DNA of 64,000 nucleotides, taken from positions 1-64,000 of the IMG/VR virus record IMGVR_UViG_3300017971_000228; one strand, written 5' to 3'. The notes below the pieces were generated by a model, which worked only from the letters and a program-made list of their open reading frames with translations, was not told the DNA's origin and ran no database searches. This document shows positions 48,500 to 57,040 of the stretch, piece by piece (the first letter of the stretch is position 1; each line of letters begins with the position of its first letter). The position numbers and the translations under genes are program-made. Origin of the DNA: a virus.

Positions 48500-49927
48500 A
48501 TGCTTGAGTGGGAGGATCCGCCCTCATTCTCGTCATCACAATCCAGCGGCGTTAACGTGGTACTGAGTGCCACGAAGCTGCGGATGTTGAACAAGGACGT
48601 GGACTTCCTGCAGGGCAGGGCCGACGGGCCTCACACCGTCTTTGCGGGGACGTATTGCCAAGCGACGCCCTCATCTAGCGGGACGATCTGGGAAGGGTGG
48701 ATTCGGCACAAGAAGGACGCCCTGCGTTACGGTGCTTTCGTTGCGGGTTCTTCTTCGGCCAGCATCCAGATTGAGGGGGATGAGGATGCCTGGGAGACGC
48801 TGGCGACCTGTGACTTTGGGGAAGCGACGGGGGCCTGGGTGGAGATCGGGGCCAGTACGGACATCTCTTCAGCCTGCATCACCTCGGGGTGCTGGTATCG
48901 TATGCGGGTGGGGTTGAACGGTGCCGGGGGGTCCATCCATCTGGCGATGCTGGAAGAGACCTGCCCGATTCAGGGATGGGTAGCACCACCTACTTTCTCG
49001 GCATGTACGGAAGATCTGGCTGCCAGTCTGAACACACTCCGCGATGACCTGAATGCGCTGAAGGCCAATAGTGATGCGCCTTTCGGGGCCTTCGGCGGCA
49101 TGACTACGCCCATTGAAGATTCCACCGCTTCGGACGTATGGTACAAGGACGACTCCTACAACAACGCACCGCACTATGACAACTGCTACTTTGGTGGGGG
49201 GTTCTACTATCCCGCTTGGTCAGCGGGCAGTGCCTTTGTGAAGTATGTCTACAAAGTCGGCTCTGGCAGCCTCTCGGGCAGCATTTACGCTGATGCGGGG
49301 GCGGGGCTGTCAGGCGATGCAGAGGGCACCTTCTCCTGTTCTGAAGGGGATACATACGAAGGGAGGGTGAACATCACCGGCGTAGCGGATACGGCGGGGT
49401 GTCTGTGCCGTCTGAGGATGCGAATTGAGGCAGACCCATCAGCCTGTGGGGCAGATCAGTTCAACCTTCTGTACCTGAGTGTGTACGCTGATGAGACGGA
49501 TTCCATCGCGGGCTGTTCGTTGCGCCACTGGGAAAGCGGGTGTCACATCGACTTCGCCGACCTGAACATGACGGGCAGCCGGATGGATCTGCTGGACGGG
49601 GCGGGGAAGCTGGCCTACTGGCGCAATGCAGCCATCAAGCGGATAGGTATCACGACCCCCAACGAAAATGAGGGATTTCGCATTGGTCTTCACCGGCGAC
49701 GGGGGTTCCCTATCCTTCACTACTACAGCAACAGTGGTCATGAGAACCCCCACCTCAAGTTCCCCGATCCATCAGAGAATGACTGGCATACCCAGAAGCT
49801 GGACACGGTATTGGATACTTGGCACACGATAGATCTGGACCAGGTGCGGGGGTTGTACGAGGGCATGTACTACAATGCTGATGAGGTTGAAGTAGCGCAG
49901 GAGTGGGATGAGGGCCTGAATGCCTAA
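48500..49927 (+). CDS. Putative tail tip/receptor-binding protein
   Basis: A 475-residue Ser/Gly-rich protein. Two likely jelly-roll domains (residues ~60-160 and ~215-330) are separated by a helical linker (DLAASLNTLRDDLNALKANSD), a plan typical of trimeric receptor-binding proteins. Located between hub and smaller tail genes. The ligand is unknown. Confidence 0.55.
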   Translation: MLEWEDPPSFSSSQSSGVNVVLSATKLRMLNKDVDFLQGRADGPHTVFAGTYCQATPSSSGTIWEGWIRHKKDALRYGAFVAGSSSASIQIEGDEDAWETLATCDFGEATGAWVEIGASTDISSACITSGCWYRMRVGLNGAGGSIHLAMLEETCPIQGWVAPPTFSACTEDLAASLNTLRDDLNALKANSDAPFGAFGGMTTPIEDSTASDVWYKDDSYNNAPHYDNCYFGGGFYYPAWSAGSAFVKYVYKVGSGSLSGSIYADAGAGLSGDAEGTFSCSEGDTYEGRVNITGVADTAGCLCRLRMRIEADPSACGADQFNLLYLSVYADETDSIAGCSLRHWESGCHIDFADLNMTGSRMDLLDGAGKLAYWRNAAIKRIGITTPNENEGFRIGLHRRRGFPILHYYSNSGHENPHLKFPDPSENDWHTQKLDTVLDTWHTIDLDQVRGLYEGMYYNADEVEVAQEWDEGLNA

Positions 49928-50381
49928 GAAGGACACCACTCGCTGGATTGACCTTCCCTACCTGAGTGAGCGTGATGCGATTGACCTGATCCGTCGTAGT
50001 ACGGACAGTAGCGAGGCTGCAGTAGCGGCCAATTACACGCGGCAGGTGCTGTTCTACGTTCCCGGTGCTGCGGTTACGGGGACCAGTGTATCGGGGGAAC
50101 CGGTATGGCGCGGTGAGGATGGGATACCGCAACGGATTGACGCAAGGGCAAAGGGAACGCCGACAGGGGCGGCACTGCAGTATACCGTCAAGGCGGGGGG
50201 AACAACCGTCGGAACCGTCACCATTGCGGATGGAGCCACAGCGGGAACGACAAGCACCATGTCGGTGAACTCCATTGATCCCAACACGGCGATTACACTG
50301 GACTGCGATCAGGTAGGGTCTACCACGTCGGGTTCGGACGTGACCGTGACGCTGGAATGTCTGGTGGCGACAGAAAGCTAG
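49920..50381 (+). CDS. Small tail protein
   Basis: A 153-residue protein with a helical N-terminus (YLSERDAIDLIRRSTDSSEAAVAANY) and a Thr/Gly-rich beta C-terminus (TVTIADGATAGTTSTMSVNSIDP). It overlaps the previous gene by 8 bases. Probably a fibre or tail tip accessory. Confidence 0.5.
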   Translation: MPKKDTTRWIDLPYLSERDAIDLIRRSTDSSEAAVAANYTRQVLFYVPGAAVTGTSVSGEPVWRGEDGIPQRIDARAKGTPTGAALQYTVKAGGTTVGTVTIADGATAGTTSTMSVNSIDPNTAITLDCDQVGSTTSGSDVTVTLECLVATES

Positions 50382-50390
50382 GTAGAGCGA

Positions 50391-51134
50391 ATGGCAACGA
50401 CGTGCGTTATTTCATCATGTACCTATACCTACCTTTCCATCGCTGCAGGATGTCCGGGAGCGGGTTATGGTTCCTATGATGAAGCGTCCTCACCAGCCTT
50501 TTTCTCAGCAGCGAAGCCGACGACATACAAGATCGGTCAGATGGTATATGACAACGGGGCACAGCTTATCTACTACATCAACCGTTCATATCTGAGCTTT
50601 GATACGTCGGTCATTCCAGGAGCAATTCTGGGGGCTTCGCTTTGGCTCACCGGGGCAGCAGATTATGCACTCAGTGGTCCCTACTGTACCGGGACGTGTG
50701 GTGAAGACTTTGACGTAGAAGTATACCGCTTTGACTTTACACTAGACGCCAATGGTGACCTCGCTCCTGATGATGCCACAGGTTCAGCCAACTGGTATGG
50801 TGCCTTCGGGGATGCTGCCAGCCACGTAGGTACGCTATCATCCACATCTGCTGATTACTGGGAGTACGCTGCATCTTCCCTCTCGAACTTTGGTATGGAA
50901 ATCCCAGCTTCCATGATTGACACAGCAGGATGTACGAGATTCACATTGGTTTCATCACGAGATATCAGTGCAACTGATCCTGGCATCTCAGCGAGCGATC
51001 TGAATGCCTATGACTGGTGGTGGGGGGCTGTATGGGCTGCGGGTATGCACCCCACGAGCTATGGGGGAAGTGACGGTTGGCCACGTCTAGCAGTTACCTA
51101 TGCTGCAAGTGGAGGCTATGCCTGGATATTCTGA
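50391..51134 (+). CDS. Putative tail protein with jelly-roll-like domain
   Basis: A 247-residue protein of Tyr/Ser/Gly-rich beta composition: SCTYTYLSIAAGCPGAGYGSYD, YINRSYLSFDTSVIPGAILGASLWLTG. The pattern is like DNRLRE or carbohydrate-binding jelly rolls. It is likely displayed on the tail tip. Its DNA is more A/T-rich than its neighbours, hinting at recent exchange. Confidence 0.55.
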   Translation: MATTCVISSCTYTYLSIAAGCPGAGYGSYDEASSPAFFSAAKPTTYKIGQMVYDNGAQLIYYINRSYLSFDTSVIPGAILGASLWLTGAADYALSGPYCTGTCGEDFDVEVYRFDFTLDANGDLAPDDATGSANWYGAFGDAASHVGTLSSTSADYWEYAASSLSNFGMEIPASMIDTAGCTRFTLVSSRDISATDPGISASDLNAYDWWWGAVWAAGMHPTSYGGSDGWPRLAVTYAASGGYAWIF

Positions 51135-51146
51135 GAAGGAGACTCT

Positions 51147-52226
51147 ATGGGAGTATGGGGCGATACCCAGATGGCCATGCTGCACGAACTGGGACCCAAG
51201 GTGCAAGACAATGAGATGTCCTGGAACGATGCAGCAGAGATCATCAGCAAGACGGGGGAACGCCGGAGCGCACAGGGATGCAGGAACCGATGGAAGCGAG
51301 AGAGATTACAGCCTAGAAAAGAACAGACGCCGGAAGCTGTACCGATAGAGTTAACGGATCCCAGCGTAGACTGGGACGAGTGGATCACGCACCTTATCAA
51401 ACGACAGGAGATGGTGGAGGAAGCTGACCCCATCTTCACGTACGGCCGGACCCGCATCGACACGGACAAGCCGATCATTTACCAAGCTGTGGGCGACATC
51501 CACATGGGTTCGCGCTACGTGGAGTACAAGGAGTTCCGTGCAACCGTCCACCGGATGCTGGATACGCCCAGGGTCTACTGGGGCATGCACGGTGAGGACG
51601 TGGAGGGGTTCAATACCAGCTTCAAGGACGCTTCAGGTGTCCTGAACCAGCTGGTACAGCCGAAGATCCAGCGGGCTTTGGACCAACGGCTGCTGACGAT
51701 GCTTCACGAGAAGGGACGGCTGCTGTACGGGTGCGCCGGCACGCCCGGACACGGTGTCATCAAGATCATTGGCCAGGACTTAGTACAGGACTTGTACCAG
51801 GGACTGCATGTCTGGTACTTCGTGGGCAAGGCCATCTTCGTCCTGGAGGTGGGGGAGCAGCAATACGTGTTCATGGTGGGGCATCGACTTCCCGGAACCA
51901 GCATCTATAACCCCAACCACGCCCAGATCCGTGCGCTGCTCTACGACTGTCCGGTAGCGGACTTCATCGTCTCGGGCCACACGCATGCCTATGGCTACCA
52001 GGAGTATATGCATCACGAGTTGGCCTACCGTGCGGGGGTGATGCCGACCAACCGAACCCATCTCGTGAACGTCGGTACGGCGAAGACGGGGCCGGACCCC
52101 TACACCATGAGCAATTGGCGGCAAGGGGTGATGGAGTACCCAATGTTTTCGCTTCATCCCACACGCCATGAAATCAAAAGGGTCTATGGATGGGATGACA
52201 TGGACCATTATCTGGGACTGAACTAA
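51147..52226 (+). CDS. Calcineurin-like metallophosphoesterase with N-terminal DNA-binding-like domain
   Basis: A 359-residue protein. Residues 1-55 (MSWNDAAEIISKTGERRSAQGCRNRWKRE) look like a Myb/SANT-type helix-turn-helix. Later, VGDIHMGSRY (D-x-H), GMHGEDVEGFN, CAGTPGHGVIK and SGHTHAYGYQ (GHTH) provide the metal ligands of calcineurin-like phosphoesterases. The usual GNHE motif is altered. Phage versions act as nucleases or phosphatases; position next to lysis genes is unusual. Confidence 0.8.
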   Translation: MGVWGDTQMAMLHELGPKVQDNEMSWNDAAEIISKTGERRSAQGCRNRWKRERLQPRKEQTPEAVPIELTDPSVDWDEWITHLIKRQEMVEEADPIFTYGRTRIDTDKPIIYQAVGDIHMGSRYVEYKEFRATVHRMLDTPRVYWGMHGEDVEGFNTSFKDASGVLNQLVQPKIQRALDQRLLTMLHEKGRLLYGCAGTPGHGVIKIIGQDLVQDLYQGLHVWYFVGKAIFVLEVGEQQYVFMVGHRLPGTSIYNPNHAQIRALLYDCPVADFIVSGHTHAYGYQEYMHHELAYRAGVMPTNRTHLVNVGTAKTGPDPYTMSNWRQGVMEYPMFSLHPTRHEIKRVYGWDDMDHYLGLN

Positions 52227-52237
52227 CGGGAGTTCTG

Positions 52238-52525
52238 ATGGCGGATAGACTAGAAGTCGACAGCCAATGGGTTGTCGCAACACTGAATACCATCTGCACC
52301 CAGGTCGCTGTGTTACCAAGCATAGAACAGCACCTGGCCAGACAGAACGACTCGATTGCGAAGATGCAGCAGAGAGCGCAGTTACGGGAAGACAGGTTGC
52401 GTGAACTGGAGCGACAGGCGCAAGCTAAGACGGCGCGGTGGAAGAGCTACTGCGCCTCTGGCATCAAGATCCTGGAAGCCCTGATCATTGCGTTCCTGCT
52501 GACCAAAGTTCTTGGAATGAGCTAG
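52238..52525 (+). CDS. Coiled-coil protein with C-terminal membrane helix
   Basis: A 95-residue protein: helical coiled coil (residues ~25-70; RLRELERQAQAKTARWK) and one C-terminal transmembrane segment (ILEALIIAFLLTKVLGM). It lies just before the endolysin, so a role as holin, antiholin or spanin-like protein is plausible. Confidence 0.6.
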   Translation: MADRLEVDSQWVVATLNTICTQVAVLPSIEQHLARQNDSIAKMQQRAQLREDRLRELERQAQAKTARWKSYCASGIKILEALIIAFLLTKVLGMS

Positions 52526-52548
52526 AGCATAGCAGGAGGGAATAGAAT

Positions 52549-54045
52549 ATGGGAAGCAAGCTGGGGATCCACGTCAACGTTCCGGAAGATGAGAATCGGT
52601 ACGTTGAGTTCTGCCGGGTAGCCAAACCTGCGGCTGTTCTACATCTGGACTTGGGCAACACGTCATTTCCAAGGCGAGTGAAGGAAGTTTCGCCCAACAC
52701 GCTCATCATCGGGCGGAAGTGGTTCGCGTCGCAACCGCTAGACAATCCAGAATCCCGAGCGGACCGTGCCGTTGGGGCAATGCTGGATTCAAGCTGTGGG
52801 CGTGAAGGGCTGATAGACGTCTGGGTAGTCTATAACGAGATTGGCCCCCACATCACCCATGACTACATGCGCTTTGACATGCGAGCCATGCAGCGACTTC
52901 ATGAAGCCAATCAGAAGGGGGCTGTTGGTAACTGGAGCGTCGGAACCCCCGACATCTATGACTGGTACTCGGGGTGGTTCCACGAGACGCTACGAGTTGC
53001 TGATTACCTTGCCATTCACGAGTACTGTGCCCCTGCGATGGATAGTCCCAGGGGGCTAGATGCTGCCAATCCAGGTGAGGGGTGGTTTACGTTGCGCTAC
53101 CGCAAGATGATGAGGGCCCTGCGGGAACAGAACCTGGGATTTTCAATCCCGCCACTGCTCATTACAGAGTGCGGCATTGATTCCGGCGCTGCTCATTGGG
53201 ACCCTGGAGCGCAAGGGGGGTGGCGTTCCTTCGCTTCGCCGCAGGAGTACCTGCGCCAGCTGAAGTGGTACGATTCCTACTTGCAGGGTGACGACTACGT
53301 AGCCGGAGCCGCCACCATCTTCTGCTGTGGGACGCACGACCCCACCTGGGACAGCTTCGACGTTCAGGGCGAGATGCTGGATCTGCTGCAGAACTACTTG
53401 GTGGAAGAGCAACAGGGCGACGACATTATCATTCCGCATCCCGACTGGCTGATGGACTTGCGCCACATACTCCCCAGGCACGTCACCAAGACCTACAGTC
53501 GGCGCAGCCTGGCCAACGTCACCCAAGTCGTCATCCACCATTCTGCCGTCGCCCCAACCGTGGGGCCCTGGCAGATAGCGGAGTATCACGTCGGTGTCAA
53601 GGACTGGCCTGGGCATGGCTATCATGCTGACATCGCCATGGACGGACGCGTGTGGCAGTGCCAGGATTGGGAGACTTGGTCCTACCATGCTGGCGCCGTC
53701 AACCCAACGTCCATCGGCATCTGCTTGCTGGGCAACTTCATGGGTGGTAGTGAACCTACGGACGCACAGATCGAGACCGCCCGCAAGCTCATCAGCCACC
53801 TGGAACAAGTGGTAGGGCATGACCTGGAAGTCGTGGGGCATCGGGAAGTCATGGACAACCGCGATTGCCCTGGCGACTCATTCCTTGGTGGGTGGAAGCA
53901 GCGGTTGTTGGATGGGGTGGAACCTGAGCCCGACTGGGAGGAGATGTACCACGCAGTTCAAGAGCGGTACGAAGCAGAAGTCGCAGAGAGTGGCAGATTA
54001 TCAACCTTGTTGGCAGATATCGAAGAGTTGGCGAAAGAGAGGTAG
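52549..54045 (+). CDS. Endolysin: glycosidase-like domain plus N-acetylmuramoyl-L-alanine amidase (Amidase_2)
   Basis: A 498-residue lysis enzyme. Residues 1-290 resemble a TIM-barrel glycosidase (GIHVNVPEDE, VVYNEIGPHITHDYMRF, IHEYCAP, PPLLITECGID as acid/base-like Glu sites). Residues ~320-450 are a PGRP/Amidase_2 domain (VTQVVIHHSA, YHADIAMDGRVWQCQ, GICLLGNF, GHREV, DCPGDSF) with the zinc His/Cys ligands. It ends in a short coiled tail. It would cut peptidoglycan with two activities. Variant motif CATTATCATTC lies at 53424. Confidence 0.82.
   Translation: MGSKLGIHVNVPEDENRYVEFCRVAKPAAVLHLDLGNTSFPRRVKEVSPNTLIIGRKWFASQPLDNPESRADRAVGAMLDSSCGREGLIDVWVVYNEIGPHITHDYMRFDMRAMQRLHEANQKGAVGNWSVGTPDIYDWYSGWFHETLRVADYLAIHEYCAPAMDSPRGLDAANPGEGWFTLRYRKMMRALREQNLGFSIPPLLITECGIDSGAAHWDPGAQGGWRSFASPQEYLRQLKWYDSYLQGDDYVAGAATIFCCGTHDPTWDSFDVQGEMLDLLQNYLVEEQQGDDIIIPHPDWLMDLRHILPRHVTKTYSRRSLANVTQVVIHHSAVAPTVGPWQIAEYHVGVKDWPGHGYHADIAMDGRVWQCQDWETWSYHAGAVNPTSIGICLLGNFMGGSEPTDAQIETARKLISHLEQVVGHDLEVVGHREVMDNRDCPGDSFLGGWKQRLLDGVEPEPDWEEMYHAVQERYEAEVAESGRLSTLLADIEELAKER
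53424..53434 (+). repeat. Dispersed motif, variant CATTATCATTC
   Basis: Ten of eleven bases match; it lies in the endolysin gene (Ile-Ile-Ile-Pro) near the domain linker. Confidence 0.6.
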
Positions 54046-54051
54046 CTTAGA

Positions 54052-54390
54052 ATGGATCTATTGCAGGCGTTCGCACAGGATCCGAGGGTTCGCACACTAG
54101 GGGGGCTGATTGTCCTGGATGTGGTGCTGGGCATTGCGGCCGCCCTCAGAACAGGTGAGTTTGACTGGCAGGAAGTGGGGCGGTTCTACACGTCCATGGT
54201 GCTTCCCATGATCCTGGGGTTCGCAGCGGTGTGGTTCGTGACCCCCTATCTGGTAGCGGACCTTCTCGGGCAGTACAGTGAAGTTCTGGGCCAGGCATTG
54301 GTGCTCTTGGCCTGGGGTACGTTAGTGGCACAGTTGGTGGCTTCTATCTTAGCTCACGTCAAGGAACTATGGGGCGCGGTTCCCGAGTGA
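54052..54390 (+). CDS. Holin-like membrane protein
   Basis: A 112-residue protein directly after the endolysin. It has three hydrophobic stretches (GGLIVLDVVLGIAAAL, VLPMILGFAAVWFVTPYLVADL, ALVLLAWGTLVAQLVASILA), consistent with a class I type holin. It is the last gene of the rightward late region. Confidence 0.7.
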   Translation: MDLLQAFAQDPRVRTLGGLIVLDVVLGIAAALRTGEFDWQEVGRFYTSMVLPMILGFAAVWFVTPYLVADLLGQYSEVLGQALVLLAWGTLVAQLVASILAHVKELWGAVPE

Positions 54391-54410
54391 GCTAGTTTCT
54401 CCCTTCTTGG

Positions 54411-54483
54411 CGGGAACGCATCGGAAACCCAGGTAAGGGTCAACTCCTTCGCCCGGAGAGTCCTGCTATTCGGTGCGTTCCCG
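54411..54483 (+). ncRNA. Candidate three-way-junction RNA between holin and integrase genes
   Basis: CGGGAACGCA (54411-54420) pairs with TGCGTTCCCG (54474-54483), extendable to ~13 pairs with one wobble. Inside, ACCC/GGGT (54427-54430, 54437-54440) and CTCC/GGAG (54444-54447, 54455-54458) form two hairpins. The 73-base size is tRNA-like but the long closing stem is not. It may be a late transcript 3' element; a role in attP is an alternative. No T-run follows. Confidence 0.4.
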
Positions 54484-54528
54484 TTCCCCTGGACTTTTGG
54501 AATCTAAAAGTATGTCCTATGTGTATGA

Positions 54529-54549
54529 AGAGATCTTGAGCCGTCCTTC
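54529..54549. terminator. UUCG-capped hairpin in the convergent intergenic region
   Basis: AGCCGTCC, loop TTCG, GGGCGGTT gives an 8-base-pair stem (with two G.U pairs). It lies between the rightward holin and leftward integrase genes; a strong T-run is missing on both sides, so termination may be weak. The rest of the 54391-54609 gap contains the three-way-junction candidate and no gene; attP may lie here but no core was identified. Confidence 0.45.
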
Positions 54550-54609
54550 GGGGCGGTTCTTGCATCTAGGGGATGGGTACTATGGAGATGACGCATGCAG
54601 ATGAATACC

Positions 54610-56136
54610 CTACATAGCACCCGCAAGCCAGAGACCGGTAACTTCGTCGTCTTCGATGAGGATGGCGCGTAGGACGCTGGTGAGGTTGGCGCGGAGGGCC
54701 TGCCGTTCCTGGGGGGTGAGATTATCATTCGCCAGCAGGCTGATGTGTTGGGGCAGTTCGTGGATGAGCAGATCGCGCAGCTCGTCACGTTCTCGGACTC
54801 GCTGCCGTTCTGCGTCAATCCTGGCAAGTTCCTGAGTGTTCTTGTCCAAGCGGGCCTTGAGGGCCCTGGCCCGTTCGGTGAAATCGGGAAGGGTGATGAC
54901 ACCGGATTCATAGGCTTCCCAGACACGACGCTGGCGCAGTTGGGTGTCATCCCGGTCAGCCAGTAATCGCCGTTCTTCCATCTCCCAGCCCTGGTCATCG
55001 GGGGCTTCCATCTGCCCCAAGAGTTCATCCAGTATGCGGGGGTTTCGGGCCAGCCTGATGAAGTAGTCCACCACCTTCTGGTGAATGACGTGGGTTCGCA
55101 TGGAATGGATACGCCAGTCTCGGGTAACGCTTCGACACCGATAGTACCGTCCGCCCCATTCTCGCTGATTGCCGGTGAAGAACCTATCATGGTGGACGCA
55201 GTAGAGTAGTTGGCTAAGTAAGAACGGTGCATTGCGGGAACGGGGGTGGTCCCCATCACGGCGACGCTGTTCGGCCTGTACTCTGTCCCACATGGATGGA
55301 TCATACAGTCCCTCAAAGGTGGCTTCGGCCAGTATGCAGTCTTCCCAGGGGAAGACGACGGCCGTCCGTTTTCCATTCCGCCTGATGTAGCGCCGCCGGC
55401 CGTAGGCTACCATCCCATAGTAGGCGGGCTGGTTCAGGATCCGATTGATGAGATCCTTGCCCCACTTTCCGCCTCGGGACGTGGCCAGACCGAGGCTGTT
55501 AGCTTCTTCGATGATCCACTTCTTGGTGACGCCACGAAGGAAGCTGTCTATCACGAAGCGGACGGTACGTTCGGCCTCGGGATCGACGAATTGGACGCGG
55601 GGCTTGCCCGAACCGTCCGACACGTAGGCGAACCCGAAGGGCAATCGAGATGGGGGAGAGCCGCGGCGCACCCTGGCCTTCATGCCCATCTCCCGACGCT
55701 GCTTGAGACGCAGGACTTCAGCCTCGGAGTAGCCAGACTCAATAGCCTCTCCCCAGACGTCCGCCTCCGTCCGTTCGTCGGTATTCGAGGGGGGCATGGT
55801 ACGGGAGTATACCCTGACACCGTGATCCTGCAAATAGTCGGCGACGGCCCGATTGAGGCGGCGAGTACGGGCCAGTCTATCGCGGGACTTGACGATGATC
55901 CACTGGATGTTGCCTGACGTGGCATGTTCCTGCAACGTGCGGTAGGCGGCGAGGTTCTTGACAGCATCGGCCATGCGATGATAGGATCGGGATTCGCCGG
56001 GGACGGTGATGTCCGCCACCAGTTCCCAGTCCAACGCTTCAGCCAGCGCATGGTTCAACCGATGCTGGTCATTGAGGGATTCCTTCTCAGCCTGGGGTTT
56101 GGAGGATACGGCAGCCCAGGAGATGGCTCGGGTCAT
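54610..56136 (-). CDS. Large serine recombinase (phage integrase)
   Basis: A 508-residue site-specific integrase. The N-terminal catalytic domain shows AISWAAVSSKPQAEKESLNDQ (nucleophile Ser near residue 11-12) and VKSRDRLARTRRLNRAV. The recombinase domain (RLPFGFAYVSDGSG, FVIDSFLRGVTKKWIIEEANSLG, INRILNQPAYYGMVAYGR) and zinc region (LLYCVHHD, YRCRS) follow, then a coiled coil. It implies lysogeny. It is the last leftward gene. It contains an exact dispersed motif copy at 54720 in the + direction, antisense to the gene. Confidence 0.9.
   Translation of the reverse strand: MTRAISWAAVSSKPQAEKESLNDQHRLNHALAEALDWELVADITVPGESRSYHRMADAVKNLAAYRTLQEHATSGNIQWIIVKSRDRLARTRRLNRAVADYLQDHGVRVYSRTMPPSNTDERTEADVWGEAIESGYSEAEVLRLKQRREMGMKARVRRGSPPSRLPFGFAYVSDGSGKPRVQFVDPEAERTVRFVIDSFLRGVTKKWIIEEANSLGLATSRGGKWGKDLINRILNQPAYYGMVAYGRRRYIRRNGKRTAVVFPWEDCILAEATFEGLYDPSMWDRVQAEQRRRDGDHPRSRNAPFLLSQLLYCVHHDRFFTGNQREWGGRYYRCRSVTRDWRIHSMRTHVIHQKVVDYFIRLARNPRILDELLGQMEAPDDQGWEMEERRLLADRDDTQLRQRRVWEAYESGVITLPDFTERARALKARLDKNTQELARIDAERQRVRERDELRDLLIHELPQHISLLANDNLTPQERQALRANLTSVLRAILIEDDEVTGLWLAGAM
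54720..54730 (+). repeat. Dispersed motif GATTATCATTC, exact copy 6
   Basis: Exact copy inside the leftward integrase gene but still oriented on the + strand, showing that orientation follows the genome, not the gene. Confidence 0.75.
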
Positions 56137-56606
56137 GTTTCCGATTCTGGCAGGGCTTCTCGTATGTTGATGCCGTATAGCAGCATGGCCAAGCCCACAA
56201 AGGCCGCGCCGTAGGTAATGGTGCGTTCAATTCCCCAGGCGATCTGCAAGTAGACTACACTACAGAGCATGACTGCCACGCCGATGCCGCCCACGATCCT
56301 GCCGGTCAGCGAGACGGGGCCCTTCGGCTTGTTACGCTGAGTAGAGAACGTGGGGGTGACTTCGCTCTGACAGTAGGGGCACTTGGTGGCTGCGGGGTCC
56401 ACGGTCTTCTTGCAGTAGGGACAGGGGTTGCCAGCTTCACCGACACAAAGTGCTATGATGAGGGCCAGGGGGCCCAGCAGGGCGCCGACGATGAACCACG
56501 CCAGGGCGCTACGTCGTTTGTTGCCGGCGACTATGGAGCACACAAAAGCGGAACCTAGCCAGATCAGCAGCCATGCCATCGCCCATCTCCCTTCAGCGAT
56601 TATCAT
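56133..56606 (-). CDS. Membrane protein with central zinc ribbon
   Basis: A 157-residue protein with two N-terminal transmembrane helices (AWLLIWLGSAFVCSIVAG, AWFIVGALLGPLALIIAL), then a double CxxC zinc ribbon (NPCPYCKKTVDPAATKCPYCQSEV), then two more helices. It overlaps the integrase start by four bases. The start codon overlaps an exact dispersed-motif copy; an internal Met at residue 10 is another possible start. It may be an exclusion protein expressed in lysogens. Confidence 0.7.
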   Translation of the reverse strand: MIIAEGRWAMAWLLIWLGSAFVCSIVAGNKRRSALAWFIVGALLGPLALIIALCVGEAGNPCPYCKKTVDPAATKCPYCQSEVTPTFSTQRNKPKGPVSLTGRIVGGIGVAVMLCSVVYLQIAWGIERTITYGAAFVGLAMLLYGINIREALPESET

Positions 56607-56608
56607 TC
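56598..56608 (+). repeat. Dispersed motif GATTATCATTC, exact copy 7
   Basis: Exact copy overlapping the start codon of the leftward zinc-ribbon membrane protein gene and the stop of the gene before it. Confidence 0.75.
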
Positions 56609-56824
56609 CAGCCGTCGGATATTTCCTAGCTGATCAATCTCGAACCAGATGCGTATGGGAACATTTAGCCAGTGTGCAAGGAAGAGTTGGGAGGGTGGTG
56701 TCAAACGCTTCACAAACCAACCGAAGAGGTATTCGTTGATGCCGTTGGGGAGGTGCCTACTCGGCCTTGCAGGTACGCCCATCACAATACGCAGTACAGG
56801 CTTCGTGGCATCCAGGTGGGCCAC
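56603..56824 (-). CDS. Small hypothetical protein
   Basis: A 73-residue protein in the leftward immunity/integration operon, with ATGA overlap to the next gene. FGWFVKRLTPPSQLFLAHWLNVPIRIWFEID suggests a helical, partly hydrophobic protein. No family is recognised. Confidence 0.5.
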   Translation of the reverse strand: MAHLDATKPVLRIVMGVPARPSRHLPNGINEYLFGWFVKRLTPPSQLFLAHWLNVPIRIWFEIDQLGNIRRLE

Positions 56825-56966
56825 AACATGAAGAACACTGCACCATGATTCTCCCGAGAAGTTGCTGCTGGCACGGTCTCAGCGACCGGATAATCTTCAC
56901 AAATAAGTCCTCTAACTCATCATGCGGGAATGCGTGTGGGTGAGTGCGGGTGTCTGGTCGCGGCAT
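56757..56966 (-). CDS. Small Cys-rich hypothetical protein
   Basis: A 69-residue leftward frame with AGGATG upstream of its ATG. It ends in a Cys-rich tail (VQCSSCCGPPGCHEACTAYCDGRTCKAE), which could bind metal. It overlaps the next leftward gene by 68 bases, so one of the two may be spurious. Codon pattern gives no clear decision. Confidence 0.4.
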   Translation of the reverse strand: MPRPDTRTHPHAFPHDELEDLFVKIIRSLRPCQQQLLGRIMVQCSSCCGPPGCHEACTAYCDGRTCKAE

Positions 56967-57040
56967 TGGGTAGACATCCTATTGAGTTCTGTGCTGACTT
57001 TGGACGCCAGCGTAATGTGTCGGAGGTCGCTATCGTGGCC

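Noticed and set aside
54411-54483. tRNA gene
   Set aside because: Size fits but the closing stem is 10-13 pairs instead of 7, and there is no anticodon arm or T-loop consensus. No tRNA was found elsewhere in the window by eye.
56757-56966. Calling the Cys-rich leftward frame with confidence
   Set aside because: It overlaps another leftward gene by 68 bases; kept only as a low-confidence entry.
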